Positions 43,615 to 53,219 of a stretch of DNA of 64,000 nt are shown piece by piece. Both the position numbers and the translations under genes were made by a program. The notes beneath the pieces were generated by a model. It made no database searches and was not told the DNA's origin. It was given only the letters and a program-made list of their open reading frames with translations. The stretch's first letter is position 1; the number at the start of each line of letters is the position of its first letter. The DNA is from Muribaculaceae bacterium (GTDB lineage Bacteria; Bacteroidota; Bacteroidia; Bacteroidales; Muribaculaceae): contig JAMPDX010000002.1 in assembly GCA_023665425.1 (NCBI GenBank), positions 1-64,000 on the forward strand, written 5' to 3'.

Positions 43615-44598
43615 TTACATGAATCGGATGGAGCGATGCTTGTTTTTATTCTTCTGCGAGAAGTCGAGCTTCAGGGAGTAGCCGGCCACTATCTCATGGC
43701 TTCCGGAGGAGGCCTTGGCAATGGCTGAGAGTGGATACTCATAGCTATACCCCAGATAGAAGTTCTTTATTTCGGCAGCCAGACTCACATTTACTCCGGA
43801 CTTATAGCGGTAGCCAACGCCAAAACTGAACATTCGGTTATATCTAGCTCGCATATCCACTTGCCCGGTGAAGTCGGTCAAGTCTGTCATAACAATGAGA
43901 GAGGGCTGCAATTCAAATAACGTATTTTTTAGCGAAATATTGCTTCCGGCGGTAAAATAGAGTGTTCTATCGAGTTTTACGTCATATTCTTGAGTCTCTG
44001 TGCTCTCGGACCCTTCGAGCGACATGGTGAGGGTTGGGGCCATGAGATGCCGCCCGGAGATACCCACATAAAATTTGGGATGAGTGTACCACAGACCGGC
44101 TGAGAGGTCAATACTATTGCCGGATAAGTCCTGCGTGGGGATGGCCTCATCGGTGTCATGGTAGTCGTCGCCGTCGGGGAGGATAACCTCACTGCCCTTG
44201 AACTTGGAGTTGAGATATGCTCCTTGTACACCGATACTCAGCTGCCCCTTGAACAGGTTGATTTTATATGATGCCTGCACTCCAAGGTCAAGGTTAGAGA
44301 ACAGACCGATACCCTCCTGCATCAGCGCCACACCCACACCTATGCGCTTTTTACCTATCTTGATAGGCATATCGGCGGTGCCGGTGAAGCTCTTGGGGGC
44401 GTTGTCAATGCCTATCCATTGCAGGCGAGCACCGCCTCGTATGCGCAGATAGTCTGTGCTGCCGGTGGCTGCGGCATTATAGAGGGTGGGCAACTGATAG
44501 TATTGCGAGAAGAGTGCCTCAGCATTCTGTCCCTGCCCGGCAAGCGGCGCCGCAATGACTATCAGGCTAAGAATTAATATCTTGAGTAATTTCGGCAT
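43615..44598 (-). CDS. porP: PorP/SprF family type IX secretion outer-membrane protein
   Basis: A 327-residue outer-membrane beta-barrel with a signal peptide (LLKILILSLIVIAAPLAGQGQ) and the family start ALFSQYYQLPTLYNAAATGS. PorP/SprF proteins act with the PorK-N ring and, in some species, recruit C-terminal-domain cargo. It directly precedes gldK, as in other Bacteroidota T9SS operons. Confidence 0.93.
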   Translation of the reverse strand: MPKLLKILILSLIVIAAPLAGQGQNAEALFSQYYQLPTLYNAAATGSTDYLRIRGGARLQWIGIDNAPKSFTGTADMPIKIGKKRIGVGVALMQEGIGLFSNLDLGVQASYKINLFKGQLSIGVQGAYLNSKFKGSEVILPDGDDYHDTDEAIPTQDLSGNSIDLSAGLWYTHPKFYVGISGRHLMAPTLTMSLEGSESTETQEYDVKLDRTLYFTAGSNISLKNTLFELQPSLIVMTDLTDFTGQVDMRARYNRMFSFGVGYRYKSGVNVSLAAEIKNFYLGYSYEYPLSAIAKASSGSHEIVAGYSLKLDFSQKNKNKHRSIRFM

Positions 44599-44621
44599 TG
44601 GCAGATAAGATAACAGTGGTC

Positions 44622-45380
44622 TTATTCAAAATAGAATGTTAGAACTATCATGTTATTTTTGACCTTGCTGAGCGACTCGGTAATTTTCATCATCGCCGGG
44701 TCATCAGTCAGGTCCGGGCGGTCATGCTTCAGCACATCAGTCAGGCCGAAGCAGAACTTTATCTCCGGGTTAAGCTTGAAGAAGGGGAGATAGAAGTCGC
44801 ATCCCAAACCCACTGTAAGGTAGGCATCCATAGAGTTGAACTGCAGGAAATCGCTTCGTTTTTTGCTGACATCAAGGGTGCCCATCACACCGGCGGTGAC
44901 ATATGGACGCACATTCTTGTATCTGTCGCCGGAGATTTTCAGGTCGAGCGGAAAGACCACATAAGCGCTCTTGATATCCTGCTTCTCGATGGTGCCGGAG
45001 TTGTGCTCTATGAAGTGGGCCGTCTTATTGCCGAAATACATACCGGGGCTGAAACGCAGATTGAAATATTGATGCAGTCTGAGGTCGGCCAATACATTGA
45101 CACTAAAGCCGGGGCTGTAAGCGGGCACTTCGGCAAACCAGTTCTCCCCTTCGGGTGTGGTATAGCCGTTATGGGTGAATTTAAGGTCCTGAAAATGCGC
45201 ACCTAATCCGAAACCTAAATGCCACCTTTTCTGGTCAGCATACAGGCGGTTACCCACAAAGTCATTTCGTTGTGCCGCGGCTGTCAGGCTCACCAAGGCC
45301 ATGACTGCTACCAGGGCATATCGCACTCCTCGGGCGACACGTCTAAGGGTATTATAATATGTGCTATAAAGTAGCTTCAT
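44622..45380 (-). CDS. porT: PorT-like outer-membrane beta-barrel protein
   Basis: A 252-residue secreted barrel protein. The signal sequence ends at TAAAQ near residue 36. QKRWHLGFGLGAHFQDLKFT and the closing NNMIVLTFYFE match the PorT/PorQ-type small barrels required for T9SS function in Porphyromonas. It starts the T9SS gene run and lies 23 bases before porP. The longer N-terminus with YSTYYNTLRRVARGVR is basic and may include an internal start. The specific PorT name rests on size, layout and position. Confidence 0.78.
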   Translation of the reverse strand: MKLLYSTYYNTLRRVARGVRYALVAVMALVSLTAAAQRNDFVGNRLYADQKRWHLGFGLGAHFQDLKFTHNGYTTPEGENWFAEVPAYSPGFSVNVLADLRLHQYFNLRFSPGMYFGNKTAHFIEHNSGTIEKQDIKSAYVVFPLDLKISGDRYKNVRPYVTAGVMGTLDVSKKRSDFLQFNSMDAYLTVGLGCDFYLPFFKLNPEIKFCFGLTDVLKHDRPDLTDDPAMMKITESLSKVKNNMIVLTFYFE

Positions 45381-45469
45381 TACTAAAATAACGCTACTTA
45401 CTCGATTTTATTGTAACAGATTTCCCCGATTGGATATTATTTTCTCAGCTGCTTATTACCCGTTTGAAA

Positions 45470-45511
45470 ATAAAGAAAGCCCATGTCAGGGAGTGACTCC
45501 TTGACATGGGC
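45470..45511 (-). terminator. Intrinsic terminator of the HU gene
   Basis: Minus strand: GCCCATGTCA (45511-45502), 13-base loop, TGACATGGGC (45488-45479), then TTTCTTTA. The stem is ten perfect pairs. It begins 21 bases after the HU stop codon. Confidence 0.85.
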
Positions 45512-45532
45512 CTGCGATAAAATATCTTTGTA

Positions 45533-45796
45533 CTACTTGCCGAGCTCTGTTGAGGGTTTAAACTTAACGGCCTTGCGGGCAGGTATTTCGATCTTTTCTT
45601 TTGTACGGGGGTTGATACCGGTGCGAGCTTCCTTGGTGATTACGCTGAAGGTACCGAAGCCGATGAGTGACACCTTATCTTCGTTTGCCAGTGCTTGGGC
45701 TATTGACTCGAGGGTTGCATCGAGGGCTGCTTTTGCGTTTGTTTTGCTGATGCCGGCCTTTGCGGCGATTTCGTTGATCAAATCAGTTCTGTTCAT
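45533..45796 (-). CDS. HU family DNA-binding protein
   Basis: An 87-residue histone-like protein that bends and compacts DNA. The sequence is canonical: NRTDLINEIAAKAGISKTNA at the N-terminus, VSLIGFGTFSV in the centre and RTGINPRTKEKIEIPA in the DNA-binding arm with its intercalating proline. It is a single-gene unit with a perfect promoter upstream and a strong terminator downstream. Confidence 0.95.
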   Translation of the reverse strand: MNRTDLINEIAAKAGISKTNAKAALDATLESIAQALANEDKVSLIGFGTFSVITKEARTGINPRTKEKIEIPARKAVKFKPSTELGK

Positions 45797-45867
45797 AATT
45801 CAATAGTTGTTATATAAAGTTGTATTCAAATCCATGCTACTTATTCCAAAAGGAATATTTTCAGCTA

Positions 45868-45899
45868 CAAATATAATACTCTTTCGCTAAATAAACAAA
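45868..45899 (-). promoter_or_regulatory. Promoter of the HU gene
   Basis: Minus strand TTTG (45899-45896), 20 bases, TATATTTG (45875-45868). Perfect consensus; the leader would be about 65-70 bases. Confidence 0.78.
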
Positions 45900-46014
45900 T
45901 GAAATGATAAAAAAGTCTGTATTGGAGCTAAAATTTAATTAAAAATGTTATTTTTTTATGGTTCGCAGATGTTTTTCGGGAGAAAAGAGACTTTAAAATG
46001 CCATTTTCAGGCTG

Positions 46015-47448
46015 TTAGAATTTGCGAATAGCCAAGAGAGATGGTAGGCTTATGGGCAGGAATACAATAGCCATGACCCACCATGGCAAATATTGCATAC
46101 CAAAGAGGTAAGCAATTGTTATCACAAAGGCAATGAGGGTAATCCGTAAGGTGCTCCGATTAAGCCTCATTTGATATCTCTTATAGAAGACATATCCGGT
46201 AATAACGCTATAAATCAGATACCACACGATGTAGGCGATACCCAGGCCGGTAAGGCCATGCAGATGATATGCCACCAAGCAGAGAGGCACACTGATGAGG
46301 GCATCGAGCCCTTCTGTGAAAATGTATATGCGTCCCTCCCCTTTGGCTAAAATCATGTAAGCCATGCACCAACTCACGGCTTTGGGGATGCAGCTGATAG
46401 CCGCCCATGAGACGAAGGGTATGATAGGAAGGAACTCTTCGGTATAAAGAATGCGGATGATAGGCACGCGCACCAACATGAAAAGACACAGCAGCGGTAT
46501 AAGACATATCATAAGCAACATTATCTCATGATTTACGAATACTTGCAGACGCGATTTATGCCGGTGGTTGGCAGCCACACGCGGGTAAAACTCCATGCCT
46601 ATAGCGGTGAACAGCAGGCCTATATACCGAACTACCAGTGTATCGCCGGCTTGAACGAGACCCACCTCTGAAGTAGTGGAAATGTAGTTGAGTATGCCGA
46701 TAAAGATGGTATGAGCCAGTGAGGTCAAAAAGGCTGCTGATGCCATGTATAATCCCAATTTGACAAAACGTGGCATCGAGCGCTTATGCACATCGGGGAC
46801 TGAGACTTGGATTACTCGCAACCTCTTGCTTATCAGGGATATGTATAGTATTACCGAATAGACTATTATGCTTAACGGCACACTGATGTATCCGCAGAAA
46901 TAAAACATAGGGATGGAGAGAAGCAGCCCTCCCACTGTGCCGTACAGGTTGGCTTTTGCCAAGGCTTTGAGTTGGTCGGAGCCTTGAAGTATGGCTTGCT
47001 CGCCGTTGCACAGGGCATTCAGAAACATGGCTATGGAGAGGAGCAAGAAACCGAGCCAAGCGTCGTCGGAGCCGAAGAACCAATGGCCGAGGGGAATGGC
47101 CAGAGCGGCCATGACAACAGCTCCGAGTATGGCCGAAAAGCAGCTCCAGCGGCGTATCATCCTGACAACAAGTGCCAGGCGTGAGGGTGTCTTGGCAGCT
47201 GCTACATCCCTCACCGAGCTCTGCTGAAGCCCCATATTGGTAATGGTGGAGGTAGTATCTATAACACTCTGATATATACCAAACAAGCCTACGCCTATGG
47301 TGCCCAGCCAGAGTGCCACCAACTTCATCTTCACCACGGAGCAAATTATTGTGAGCATCTGCAAGCCGGAGAATATGCCCATTAGCTTCATCACACGCGC
47401 CGATGTGGCACTCCCGACCTTACCTTTATGTTGTGATAGTTTGCTCAC
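46015..47448 (-). CDS. Polysaccharide flippase (Wzx-like, MOP superfamily)
   Basis: A 477-residue integral membrane protein with 12-14 helices, resembling O-antigen or lipid-linked oligosaccharide flippases. The opening after residue 20 (LMGIFSGLQMLTIICSVVKM, WLGTIGVGLFGIYQS) is typical of the family. The start is GTG and overlaps the stop of the upstream transferase gene as GTGA, so the two are translationally linked. The substrate is not known; no polymerase or cluster of glycosyltransferases is directly beside it. Confidence 0.85.
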   Translation of the reverse strand: MSKLSQHKGKVGSATSARVMKLMGIFSGLQMLTIICSVVKMKLVALWLGTIGVGLFGIYQSVIDTTSTITNMGLQQSSVRDVAAAKTPSRLALVVRMIRRWSCFSAILGAVVMAALAIPLGHWFFGSDDAWLGFLLLSIAMFLNALCNGEQAILQGSDQLKALAKANLYGTVGGLLLSIPMFYFCGYISVPLSIIVYSVILYISLISKRLRVIQVSVPDVHKRSMPRFVKLGLYMASAAFLTSLAHTIFIGILNYISTTSEVGLVQAGDTLVVRYIGLLFTAIGMEFYPRVAANHRHKSRLQVFVNHEIMLLMICLIPLLCLFMLVRVPIIRILYTEEFLPIIPFVSWAAISCIPKAVSWCMAYMILAKGEGRIYIFTEGLDALISVPLCLVAYHLHGLTGLGIAYIVWYLIYSVITGYVFYKRYQMRLNRSTLRITLIAFVITIAYLFGMQYLPWWVMAIVFLPISLPSLLAIRKF

Positions 47449-48395
47449 AGAGTCAACTTATATTGTTCGTAAACCACGCCAGTGCCACCCATGGCAAATT
47501 TTTGGTGAAGGAGCCCTTCATTCAGGTACAAGCCGGCATCCTCGTTAGATGTGCCGAAGTCGAAGTATCTGCGCGTGGCAAATTCTTCATTTATAAGATA
47601 ATGGTAAAGGGCTGTAAGATAATATCTTTCGCGAGCTTTGGCTGTAGTGGCTCCGTACTGTGCGTGAGCCACCAGCCCGGTGTCATAGATACAGACACCG
47701 GCCTGCAGCCCCTCGCAGTCGCTCAGGGTATATAGTTTGATATTCTGCTGGAAACGTTGCTGCAACTTTTGTATCTCTTGAAGTGAGTGCACCGGAGCCG
47801 CCTCATGGCGCTCGGCCAGGCATTGACACAACACCTGCCAGAAGCCGGGGTAATCATCGCTCCGCGCGATAGTGACATCGTCACGCATGGCCTTACGCAC
47901 CTGCTGCCGTTTGCTCATGTCAAAATGAGCACCGGTGCGAAGGTCTATGGTGGAGGAGAGTTGCACACTGTGCTTCTGAAAGCCGGTGCGCCACAACGCA
48001 TATATCTCCTCTTCAGAGGGCTTGATGTGATATATACCGGGCACCGGTTTATAACTTATATTAGTGTAACCTAAGGTCCTGCAGCAGACAATCCACTCCT
48101 CAAACAAGTTGAGCAGATTTGCCCCGTCAATGTGGCCGGGTGGTAGTATCCAGCCACCGTAAGTAAGTCCCGCATGAGAGGATAGGGTGCCGTCACTTAG
48201 TCGGCAGGCGGGTAGAATGGCTGCCGGTTTGCCCTTGCGAAAAGCTATCAACGAGGCATCCATGAAACGGTCTGAGTGATAATCCATATAATTACGGCAG
48301 AATAGGAATGTGCCGTTGCGCGAGTTGAGCACAAACTCATCCCACTGCCGCTTATATTCAGGCGTATATGTTTTAAACTCAAATACTTGGCTCAT
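47445..48395 (-). CDS. FemAB/GNAT-like acyltransferase
   Basis: A 316-residue protein of the GNAT-fold group that includes FemAB aminoacyl transferases and exopolysaccharide acyltransferases. Recognisable parts are WDEFVLNSRNGTFLFCRNYM near residue 15, MSKRQQVRKAMRD near 160, and the end of the second GNAT unit YFDFGTSNEDAGLYLNEGLL followed by HQKFAMGG. It probably transfers an acyl or aminoacyl group to a surface glycan precursor; linkage to the downstream flippase supports a glycan role. The exact donor and acceptor are unknown. Confidence 0.75.
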   Translation of the reverse strand: MSQVFEFKTYTPEYKRQWDEFVLNSRNGTFLFCRNYMDYHSDRFMDASLIAFRKGKPAAILPACRLSDGTLSSHAGLTYGGWILPPGHIDGANLLNLFEEWIVCCRTLGYTNISYKPVPGIYHIKPSEEEIYALWRTGFQKHSVQLSSTIDLRTGAHFDMSKRQQVRKAMRDDVTIARSDDYPGFWQVLCQCLAERHEAAPVHSLQEIQKLQQRFQQNIKLYTLSDCEGLQAGVCIYDTGLVAHAQYGATTAKARERYYLTALYHYLINEEFATRRYFDFGTSNEDAGLYLNEGLLHQKFAMGGTGVVYEQYKLTL

Positions 48396-48433
48396 AGATA
48401 ATGTTGTATAAATTGAGGTTTGCAGCTAATGGG

Positions 48434-50071
48434 TCACTTAATCCAGGCTTCCGGATTGAGCTTTTCGCGCCCTTTCCACACCTCAAAGTGGATGGTAGTG
48501 CGTCCACCCTGGTCGCTGTCAGACATCAGTTTACCGAGGGCTTGCCCCTGCTTTACCTTGTCACCTTTGCTCACAGCCGGGTTGCCGATATTGCCGTATA
48601 CAGTGTAATAATCGCCATGATTAACGAGTATGACGGTGCCGAAACCGTTGAGCACATACACGCCGGATACTGTGCCGTCATATACCGCCTGGGCTGTTGA
48701 ACCGGCTGCCACCACAGCGTCTATACCGGGGTTGTCATATTTGACATCAGGCATACCGGGGAGGGCCTGTGAGCCGAAATGGCTGTATATGCTGAATTGA
48801 CCGCTAACGGGGCGCGGCAATGCTCCCTTGAGGGAGGCAAAACCAGTCCTGGCCGTCGTGGTAGCTATGCCTGTGTTTGCTTTGGAGGTACCGGTGGTGG
48901 AAGTTGAGTTGCCTTTGCGAGAACGGCGACCACGTGCTTTGGCATAATCCACACCGGTGTTGCTATTATTTGTAGAGGTACTGCTTTGAGCCGGCTTTTC
49001 TTGTGCCTTCTTATCAGACTTCTTGGCGGTCTCCTTTTTAGTTGTTTTCTTCTTGGCGGTCTCTTGCTTGGTCTTATCCTTCTTGGATGCTTCTTGCTGC
49101 TTCTTTTGTTTTGCCTCGGCCTCAGCCTTCTCACGGGCCTTTCGGTCAGCTTCGGCTTTTTCCCTGGCTGCCTTTTCTTTGGCCGCCATCTCTTTGGCTT
49201 GTCGCTCCTCTGCTGCCTTGCGTTCAGCAGCAGCTTTGCGTTCAGACTCTTTTCGCTGGCGCTCGGCAATACGTGCTGCCTCTTGCTCCTGAGCAATGAG
49301 GCTCATCACCCTGGCCTGCAGGGCATTAGCCTCGGCTTGCTTCTCCGCCAAATGTTTGCGAAGAGCGTCGCCTTGCTTGCGAAGGTCGGTCACTGTCTTG
49401 TCTTGTGCTGCATGTTTGGCGGCGAGTTCTTTCTGTGCTTGCTGTTGCTGACTTAGATTGGCCTCCAGTCTCTTGTGTCCGTCAGCAAGCTGAGTATTGA
49501 GGTCGTTGAGACGCTTCATCTCCACCTTAATCTCCTGCTCACGGTGTTCGCGCCATGTGCGGAACTTTTGGAAGTATCTCATACGCCGCCATGCCTGATA
49601 AAAACTCTTTGAGGCGAAGATATATGCCAGCTGATTGCCCTTCTTTCGCGCCACACGCATCTTTTTTATCACAGATATGTATTGCTCACGCAGGGAGCTC
49701 AGATTGTCTTCACAGTTCTTGATTTTGGTCTTACATGAGGCTATCTCGCCATTGATGCTCCGTTCTTGTCCCTGCAGGGATGAGACCTTTTGTGTCTGCA
49801 CGGTTATGTCATGCTCCAGCTCTTTGAGCAGTACAAGATTCTTGGTCACTTCAGCCTCATTGGCGTCAATCTGATGCTGAGTATTAACAATTTCCCGGTT
49901 TACAGATTGTTCTTGTTTCTTTACTGCAGCCGATGTGACCGTCTGTTGTTGCTTGGCAGATTTCTTTTTGGTAGCCGCCTCTGCAGCTAATGATACACCG
50001 ATTAATGCCATGCATCCGGCGGCGATGCATACCACACTTATCGATATGTATTTTAAGGTATTTAGTCTCAT
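48434..50071 (-). CDS. EnvC-like protein with degenerate LytM/M23 domain
   Basis: A 545-residue exported coiled-coil protein. A signal peptide is followed by long coiled coils (residues ~35-260), a Lys/Ala/Glu-rich low-complexity linker to ~410, and a C-terminal LytM domain (~425-545). The domain keeps Asp in NPGID and one His in IHFEVW, but the His of the HxxxD motif is Asn, YxHL reads YGNI, and HLHFE reads TIHFE. It is therefore unlikely to cut peptidoglycan and more likely activates amidases during division, as EnvC does. ATG at 50071 is preferred to a GTG nine bases upstream. Confidence 0.85.
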   Translation of the reverse strand: MRLNTLKYISISVVCIAAGCMALIGVSLAAEAATKKKSAKQQQTVTSAAVKKQEQSVNREIVNTQHQIDANEAEVTKNLVLLKELEHDITVQTQKVSSLQGQERSINGEIASCKTKIKNCEDNLSSLREQYISVIKKMRVARKKGNQLAYIFASKSFYQAWRRMRYFQKFRTWREHREQEIKVEMKRLNDLNTQLADGHKRLEANLSQQQQAQKELAAKHAAQDKTVTDLRKQGDALRKHLAEKQAEANALQARVMSLIAQEQEAARIAERQRKESERKAAAERKAAEERQAKEMAAKEKAAREKAEADRKAREKAEAEAKQKKQQEASKKDKTKQETAKKKTTKKETAKKSDKKAQEKPAQSSTSTNNSNTGVDYAKARGRRSRKGNSTSTTGTSKANTGIATTTARTGFASLKGALPRPVSGQFSIYSHFGSQALPGMPDVKYDNPGIDAVVAAGSTAQAVYDGTVSGVYVLNGFGTVILVNHGDYYTVYGNIGNPAVSKGDKVKQGQALGKLMSDSDQGGRTTIHFEVWKGREKLNPEAWIK

Positions 50072-50105
50072 TATTTGCACTGTATGGAGGGGAGGAACAA
50101 AAAAC

Positions 50106-50954
50106 TTAAGCGAAGCTCTTAAGCCATGAGCGGAAAGCGAGGCGTGTCCACTTGGGATTGATAGTCACCTTTTCCAGAGGTGTGGGCTTATAGTTGGGCG
50201 CTTCAAGTTGGAGGGCAAGCTTTACGGCCTTCCCTTTGATGGTGAAGGTCATGTCAATGTCTGTGTCAGACTTGTCATAACTATACTCTGCCAAGGCCAT
50301 ATATCTCTCGTCGGGAGTGCCGGCAGCGGTGAGCATCATCAGACCGTCTTGATACACAGTGAAGCCATACTGTGCCTGCTCTGGCTGCACCTTGGGAGTG
50401 ATAATCCATGTGCTTGAGGCACCCTGTGCCACCTCTACCTGCGGGGCATTCCCCTCTGTGAGGGTGCCGGAACCGATTACGAAGATACGTCCCAACAGCA
50501 AGTCCTGAAAGTCGGTAATAGTAGCGCCAAATTCGCTTAACGGCTTGGCCACATCCTCGCAGCAATATGTCTTGGAGTGCTTGTTGACCAGCAGGATGCT
50601 GTCTTGGTCAATCTCCACACGCCCCACCTCGCCCAAGAGGGGAGCACTCAAGGACATGATTACAGACTCACCTCGCTGCATATAGACCTTGAGGCTCAAA
50701 GATATAGGGAGTCCATCCATCTTGATTTTTCCTTTGAGCGAAACCTCTTGCCATGGGGTATATGTCTTGGCAATGGCTTTGGCAATAGACTGCGAGTCCT
50801 TGTTGTCGTATTGTGTCACATTCTTGCCGGCGGCCACCAGCTCGCGGCTCATGTCCGGGGTAGGTGCGATGGCTGATTGTCGCGAAGAGGAGCATGCGCC
50901 TGTCAGGAATATCAGGCAGCCGAGGAGTGCTATGTAGATACAATTATTCTTCAT
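50106..50954 (-). CDS. DUF4292 family lipoprotein
   Basis: A 282-residue lipoprotein with lipobox FLTGAC (Cys near residue 21) followed by SSSRQS. The mature part (WQEVSLKGKIKMDGLPISLS, then VIMSLSAPLLGEVGRVEID) fits DUF4292, a Bacteroidota family whose fold resembles LolA/LolB-type lipid carriers in my view; that likeness is inference. It overlaps the TPR protein gene by 11 bases and precedes the EnvC-like gene by 34, an arrangement common in this phylum. Confidence 0.82.
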   Translation of the reverse strand: MKNNCIYIALLGCLIFLTGACSSSRQSAIAPTPDMSRELVAAGKNVTQYDNKDSQSIAKAIAKTYTPWQEVSLKGKIKMDGLPISLSLKVYMQRGESVIMSLSAPLLGEVGRVEIDQDSILLVNKHSKTYCCEDVAKPLSEFGATITDFQDLLLGRIFVIGSGTLTEGNAPQVEVAQGASSTWIITPKVQPEQAQYGFTVYQDGLMMLTAAGTPDERYMALAEYSYDKSDTDIDMTFTIKGKAVKLALQLEAPNYKPTPLEKVTINPKWTRLAFRSWLKSFA

Positions 50955-52746
50955 CGATATATTTTTTCGCTTTTACTTTTTTGGCTATTCGGCTGTTGTC
51001 GGGCTCCAGTTGGAGTGCTTTGCGCCACTGCTCAAGAGCCTCGGTGCTTTTACCACACTTATAGAGTATGTCGCCATAATGCTCATAATAGTCTGCCGAG
51101 AGCTTTGTTTCTTGTGTCTGGGCCTGCTCTATAGCCTTGGTTATCATCTCGAGAGCCTCGTCATACTTTCCCTCGCGGAAGAGAATATATGCGTATGTAT
51201 CGAGGTAGACAGGATTGTCGGGATTAGCCTCAATGGTGGACTTGCTCAGCTCATGAGCCTTGTCCATGTCCACACTGTTGAGAGCCAGGAAATATGCGTA
51301 ATTGTTCTTGAACAGGTCAGTATTGTCGAGGGCCAATGCCTTCTCGTAATACTCCACAGCCTTGTCTAACTCTTTTGTATTGAAATAGATATTTCCTCTC
51401 TCTGCCAATATGTCAGCCAGCAGTTTCACACCATCAGCATTGAGATACTTTTGTATCTGATCATCAGTCATTTGAAGCGGGTCAGTGTTAGGGTCAAGGC
51501 CGATATTTTTCATGAGCGTATGAGAGATCTGATCGAGCACCCCCTCGGCCTTTTCAGGCATTTTTAGCTCATTATATATGGCAGTCATCGTCACATCGAG
51601 CACGGGGTTGTCATGCTCATAGTTGACAGCTTGCTCATAGACTCGTGCGGCATCGGCATATCGGGAATCGGCAGAGAGCAGCTGTATATAATTGGCACGA
51701 TACTCCATATTGTCGGGGTCCATGTCTACTGTAATCTCCATGTTCTCAATAGCTTTGGGCAGGTCCTCCTTTGCATAATAATAGTCTGCGGCTAATGATC
51801 GGATTTCGGTAGAATAGGGGTATTGCTCCAGCAGCTTATTTATCATGGTGTCGGTGTGCTCGGTAGACTTGTTGTCATACAACTGCGAGGTGGCATATTG
51901 ACCAAAAATATTCATCTTGTCTTCCAAGTCAACATCCTCACACAGGAGGGCCTCATACATGGTTTGTTGTTCTTTGATGGAGTCACCATGTTCGTGATAG
52001 AAACTGAGGAGCGAATGTTTGACACCGAAATTGTTGGGAGACACTGAGTCAGCCATCAGATAATACTTCTCAGCGAGAGCAGGGTCATCAGACTCCAAGC
52101 CGGCGAGGATACCTCTGATGATATAATAATATGCATTTGAGGGAGTCTGTGCAATGTTCTCATCAATATGATGTATGAGCCCCACGGTATCACCCTTAGC
52201 CAGATAAGCAGCTATGACATACTGTGTATATGGCGATTCATCACCGGTGAGGGTATTCAGCCGGTCAACATAATATAGCACCGAGTCTGGCTCCTCGGCA
52301 TCCATTGAGAGCTCCACAATCTTCTCAAGGAGCGGCTCATCGTCGGGCTTGTAGGTAAGCAGCCGCTTGAGCACACGCATGGCCTCAGCATTATTATGGT
52401 CGATGTTGACATTGACTGTGGCATAAAACAGATTATCCTCATACTCAGCCGGGTACCGGTCTACGAAAGCCCTCATCATATCGAACGCTTTGGCGCGCTG
52501 TGCAGAATCAGCCACAAATAGAGAGGTACGGGCATAATAATAGCCGGTCTGGAGATTGGTAGGGTCAGCCTCGTATGCTAACCGATACAGGGAGTATGCC
52601 TCTGCCAAGTTGCCCTGCACATCCTGCTCCATACCTTTAAGTCGGTAATATTTGCCTTTGGCCTCATTGCGCGGGGCAGAGGCTATTATATTGACGCCAA
52701 TGATACTTATCAGCGCCACAATAAGCAGAGAATAATACTTCTTCAT
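50944..52746 (-). CDS. Tetratricopeptide repeat protein
   Basis: A 600-residue protein with an N-terminal membrane anchor or signal (YYSLLIVALISIIGVNIIASA) and TPR units through most of its length, for instance NLAEAYSLYRLAYEADPTNL near 43 and LDKAVEYYEKALALDNTDLF near 455. The last two repeats end LEQWRKALQLEPDNSRI. TPR proteins serve as scaffolds for complexes; the partner is unknown. It lies 26 bases after dut and overlaps the DUF4292 gene, so these belong to one transcript. Confidence 0.9.
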   Translation of the reverse strand: MKKYYSLLIVALISIIGVNIIASAPRNEAKGKYYRLKGMEQDVQGNLAEAYSLYRLAYEADPTNLQTGYYYARTSLFVADSAQRAKAFDMMRAFVDRYPAEYEDNLFYATVNVNIDHNNAEAMRVLKRLLTYKPDDEPLLEKIVELSMDAEEPDSVLYYVDRLNTLTGDESPYTQYVIAAYLAKGDTVGLIHHIDENIAQTPSNAYYYIIRGILAGLESDDPALAEKYYLMADSVSPNNFGVKHSLLSFYHEHGDSIKEQQTMYEALLCEDVDLEDKMNIFGQYATSQLYDNKSTEHTDTMINKLLEQYPYSTEIRSLAADYYYAKEDLPKAIENMEITVDMDPDNMEYRANYIQLLSADSRYADAARVYEQAVNYEHDNPVLDVTMTAIYNELKMPEKAEGVLDQISHTLMKNIGLDPNTDPLQMTDDQIQKYLNADGVKLLADILAERGNIYFNTKELDKAVEYYEKALALDNTDLFKNNYAYFLALNSVDMDKAHELSKSTIEANPDNPVYLDTYAYILFREGKYDEALEMITKAIEQAQTQETKLSADYYEHYGDILYKCGKSTEALEQWRKALQLEPDNSRIAKKVKAKKYIDEE

Positions 52747-52772
52747 GATAGTAATAGAGTGTGTCTGCTACT

Positions 52773-53219
52773 TTATCTTGTGCCCGTGTGTCCGAAGCTG
52801 CCCATGCCGCGTTCGCTCTCTTCGAGTTCCTCCACTTGGTGCCATTGTACCGGCACATATTCCTTGATAACTATCTGGCAAATGCGTTCGCCGGTACGCA
52901 CTGTGAAGGGCTCATGACCCAAATTTATGAGTATGATGCCTATTTCGCCGCGATAGTCGGCATCTATAGTACCCGGCGAGTTGACAATAGATATGCCATG
53001 CTTGAGTGCCAGCCCGGAGCGGGGGCGCACTTGGCACTCGTAGCCGGCGGGCAGCTCCATAAACAGCCCTGTGCCTATCAATGCGCGCTGCCCGGGTTGC
53101 AGGGTGACATCACCCTCGGGACACCATGCGTAAACATCCATACCGGCAGCCTGTGGTGTGCCGTAAGTGGGGAGCGGGTTGGGGCTCCTATTGATTATTT
53201 TGACTTTTAAACTTTCCAT
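52773..53219 (-). CDS. dut: dUTP diphosphatase
   Basis: This trimeric enzyme hydrolyses dUTP to dUMP and keeps uracil out of DNA. Motif 1 is AAGMDVYAW, motif 2 RPRSGLALKHGI, motif 3 NSPGTIDADYRGEI with the catalytic Asp and the Tyr that reads uracil, and the C-terminal arm ends RGMGSFGHTGTR. The 148 residues are the normal length. It leads the dut-TPR-DUF4292-EnvC run; a -7-like TAAATTTG lies at 53243-53236 (minus), 17 bases ahead of the ATG. Confidence 0.95.
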   Translation of the reverse strand: MESLKVKIINRSPNPLPTYGTPQAAGMDVYAWCPEGDVTLQPGQRALIGTGLFMELPAGYECQVRPRSGLALKHGISIVNSPGTIDADYRGEIGIILINLGHEPFTVRTGERICQIVIKEYVPVQWHQVEELEESERGMGSFGHTGTR

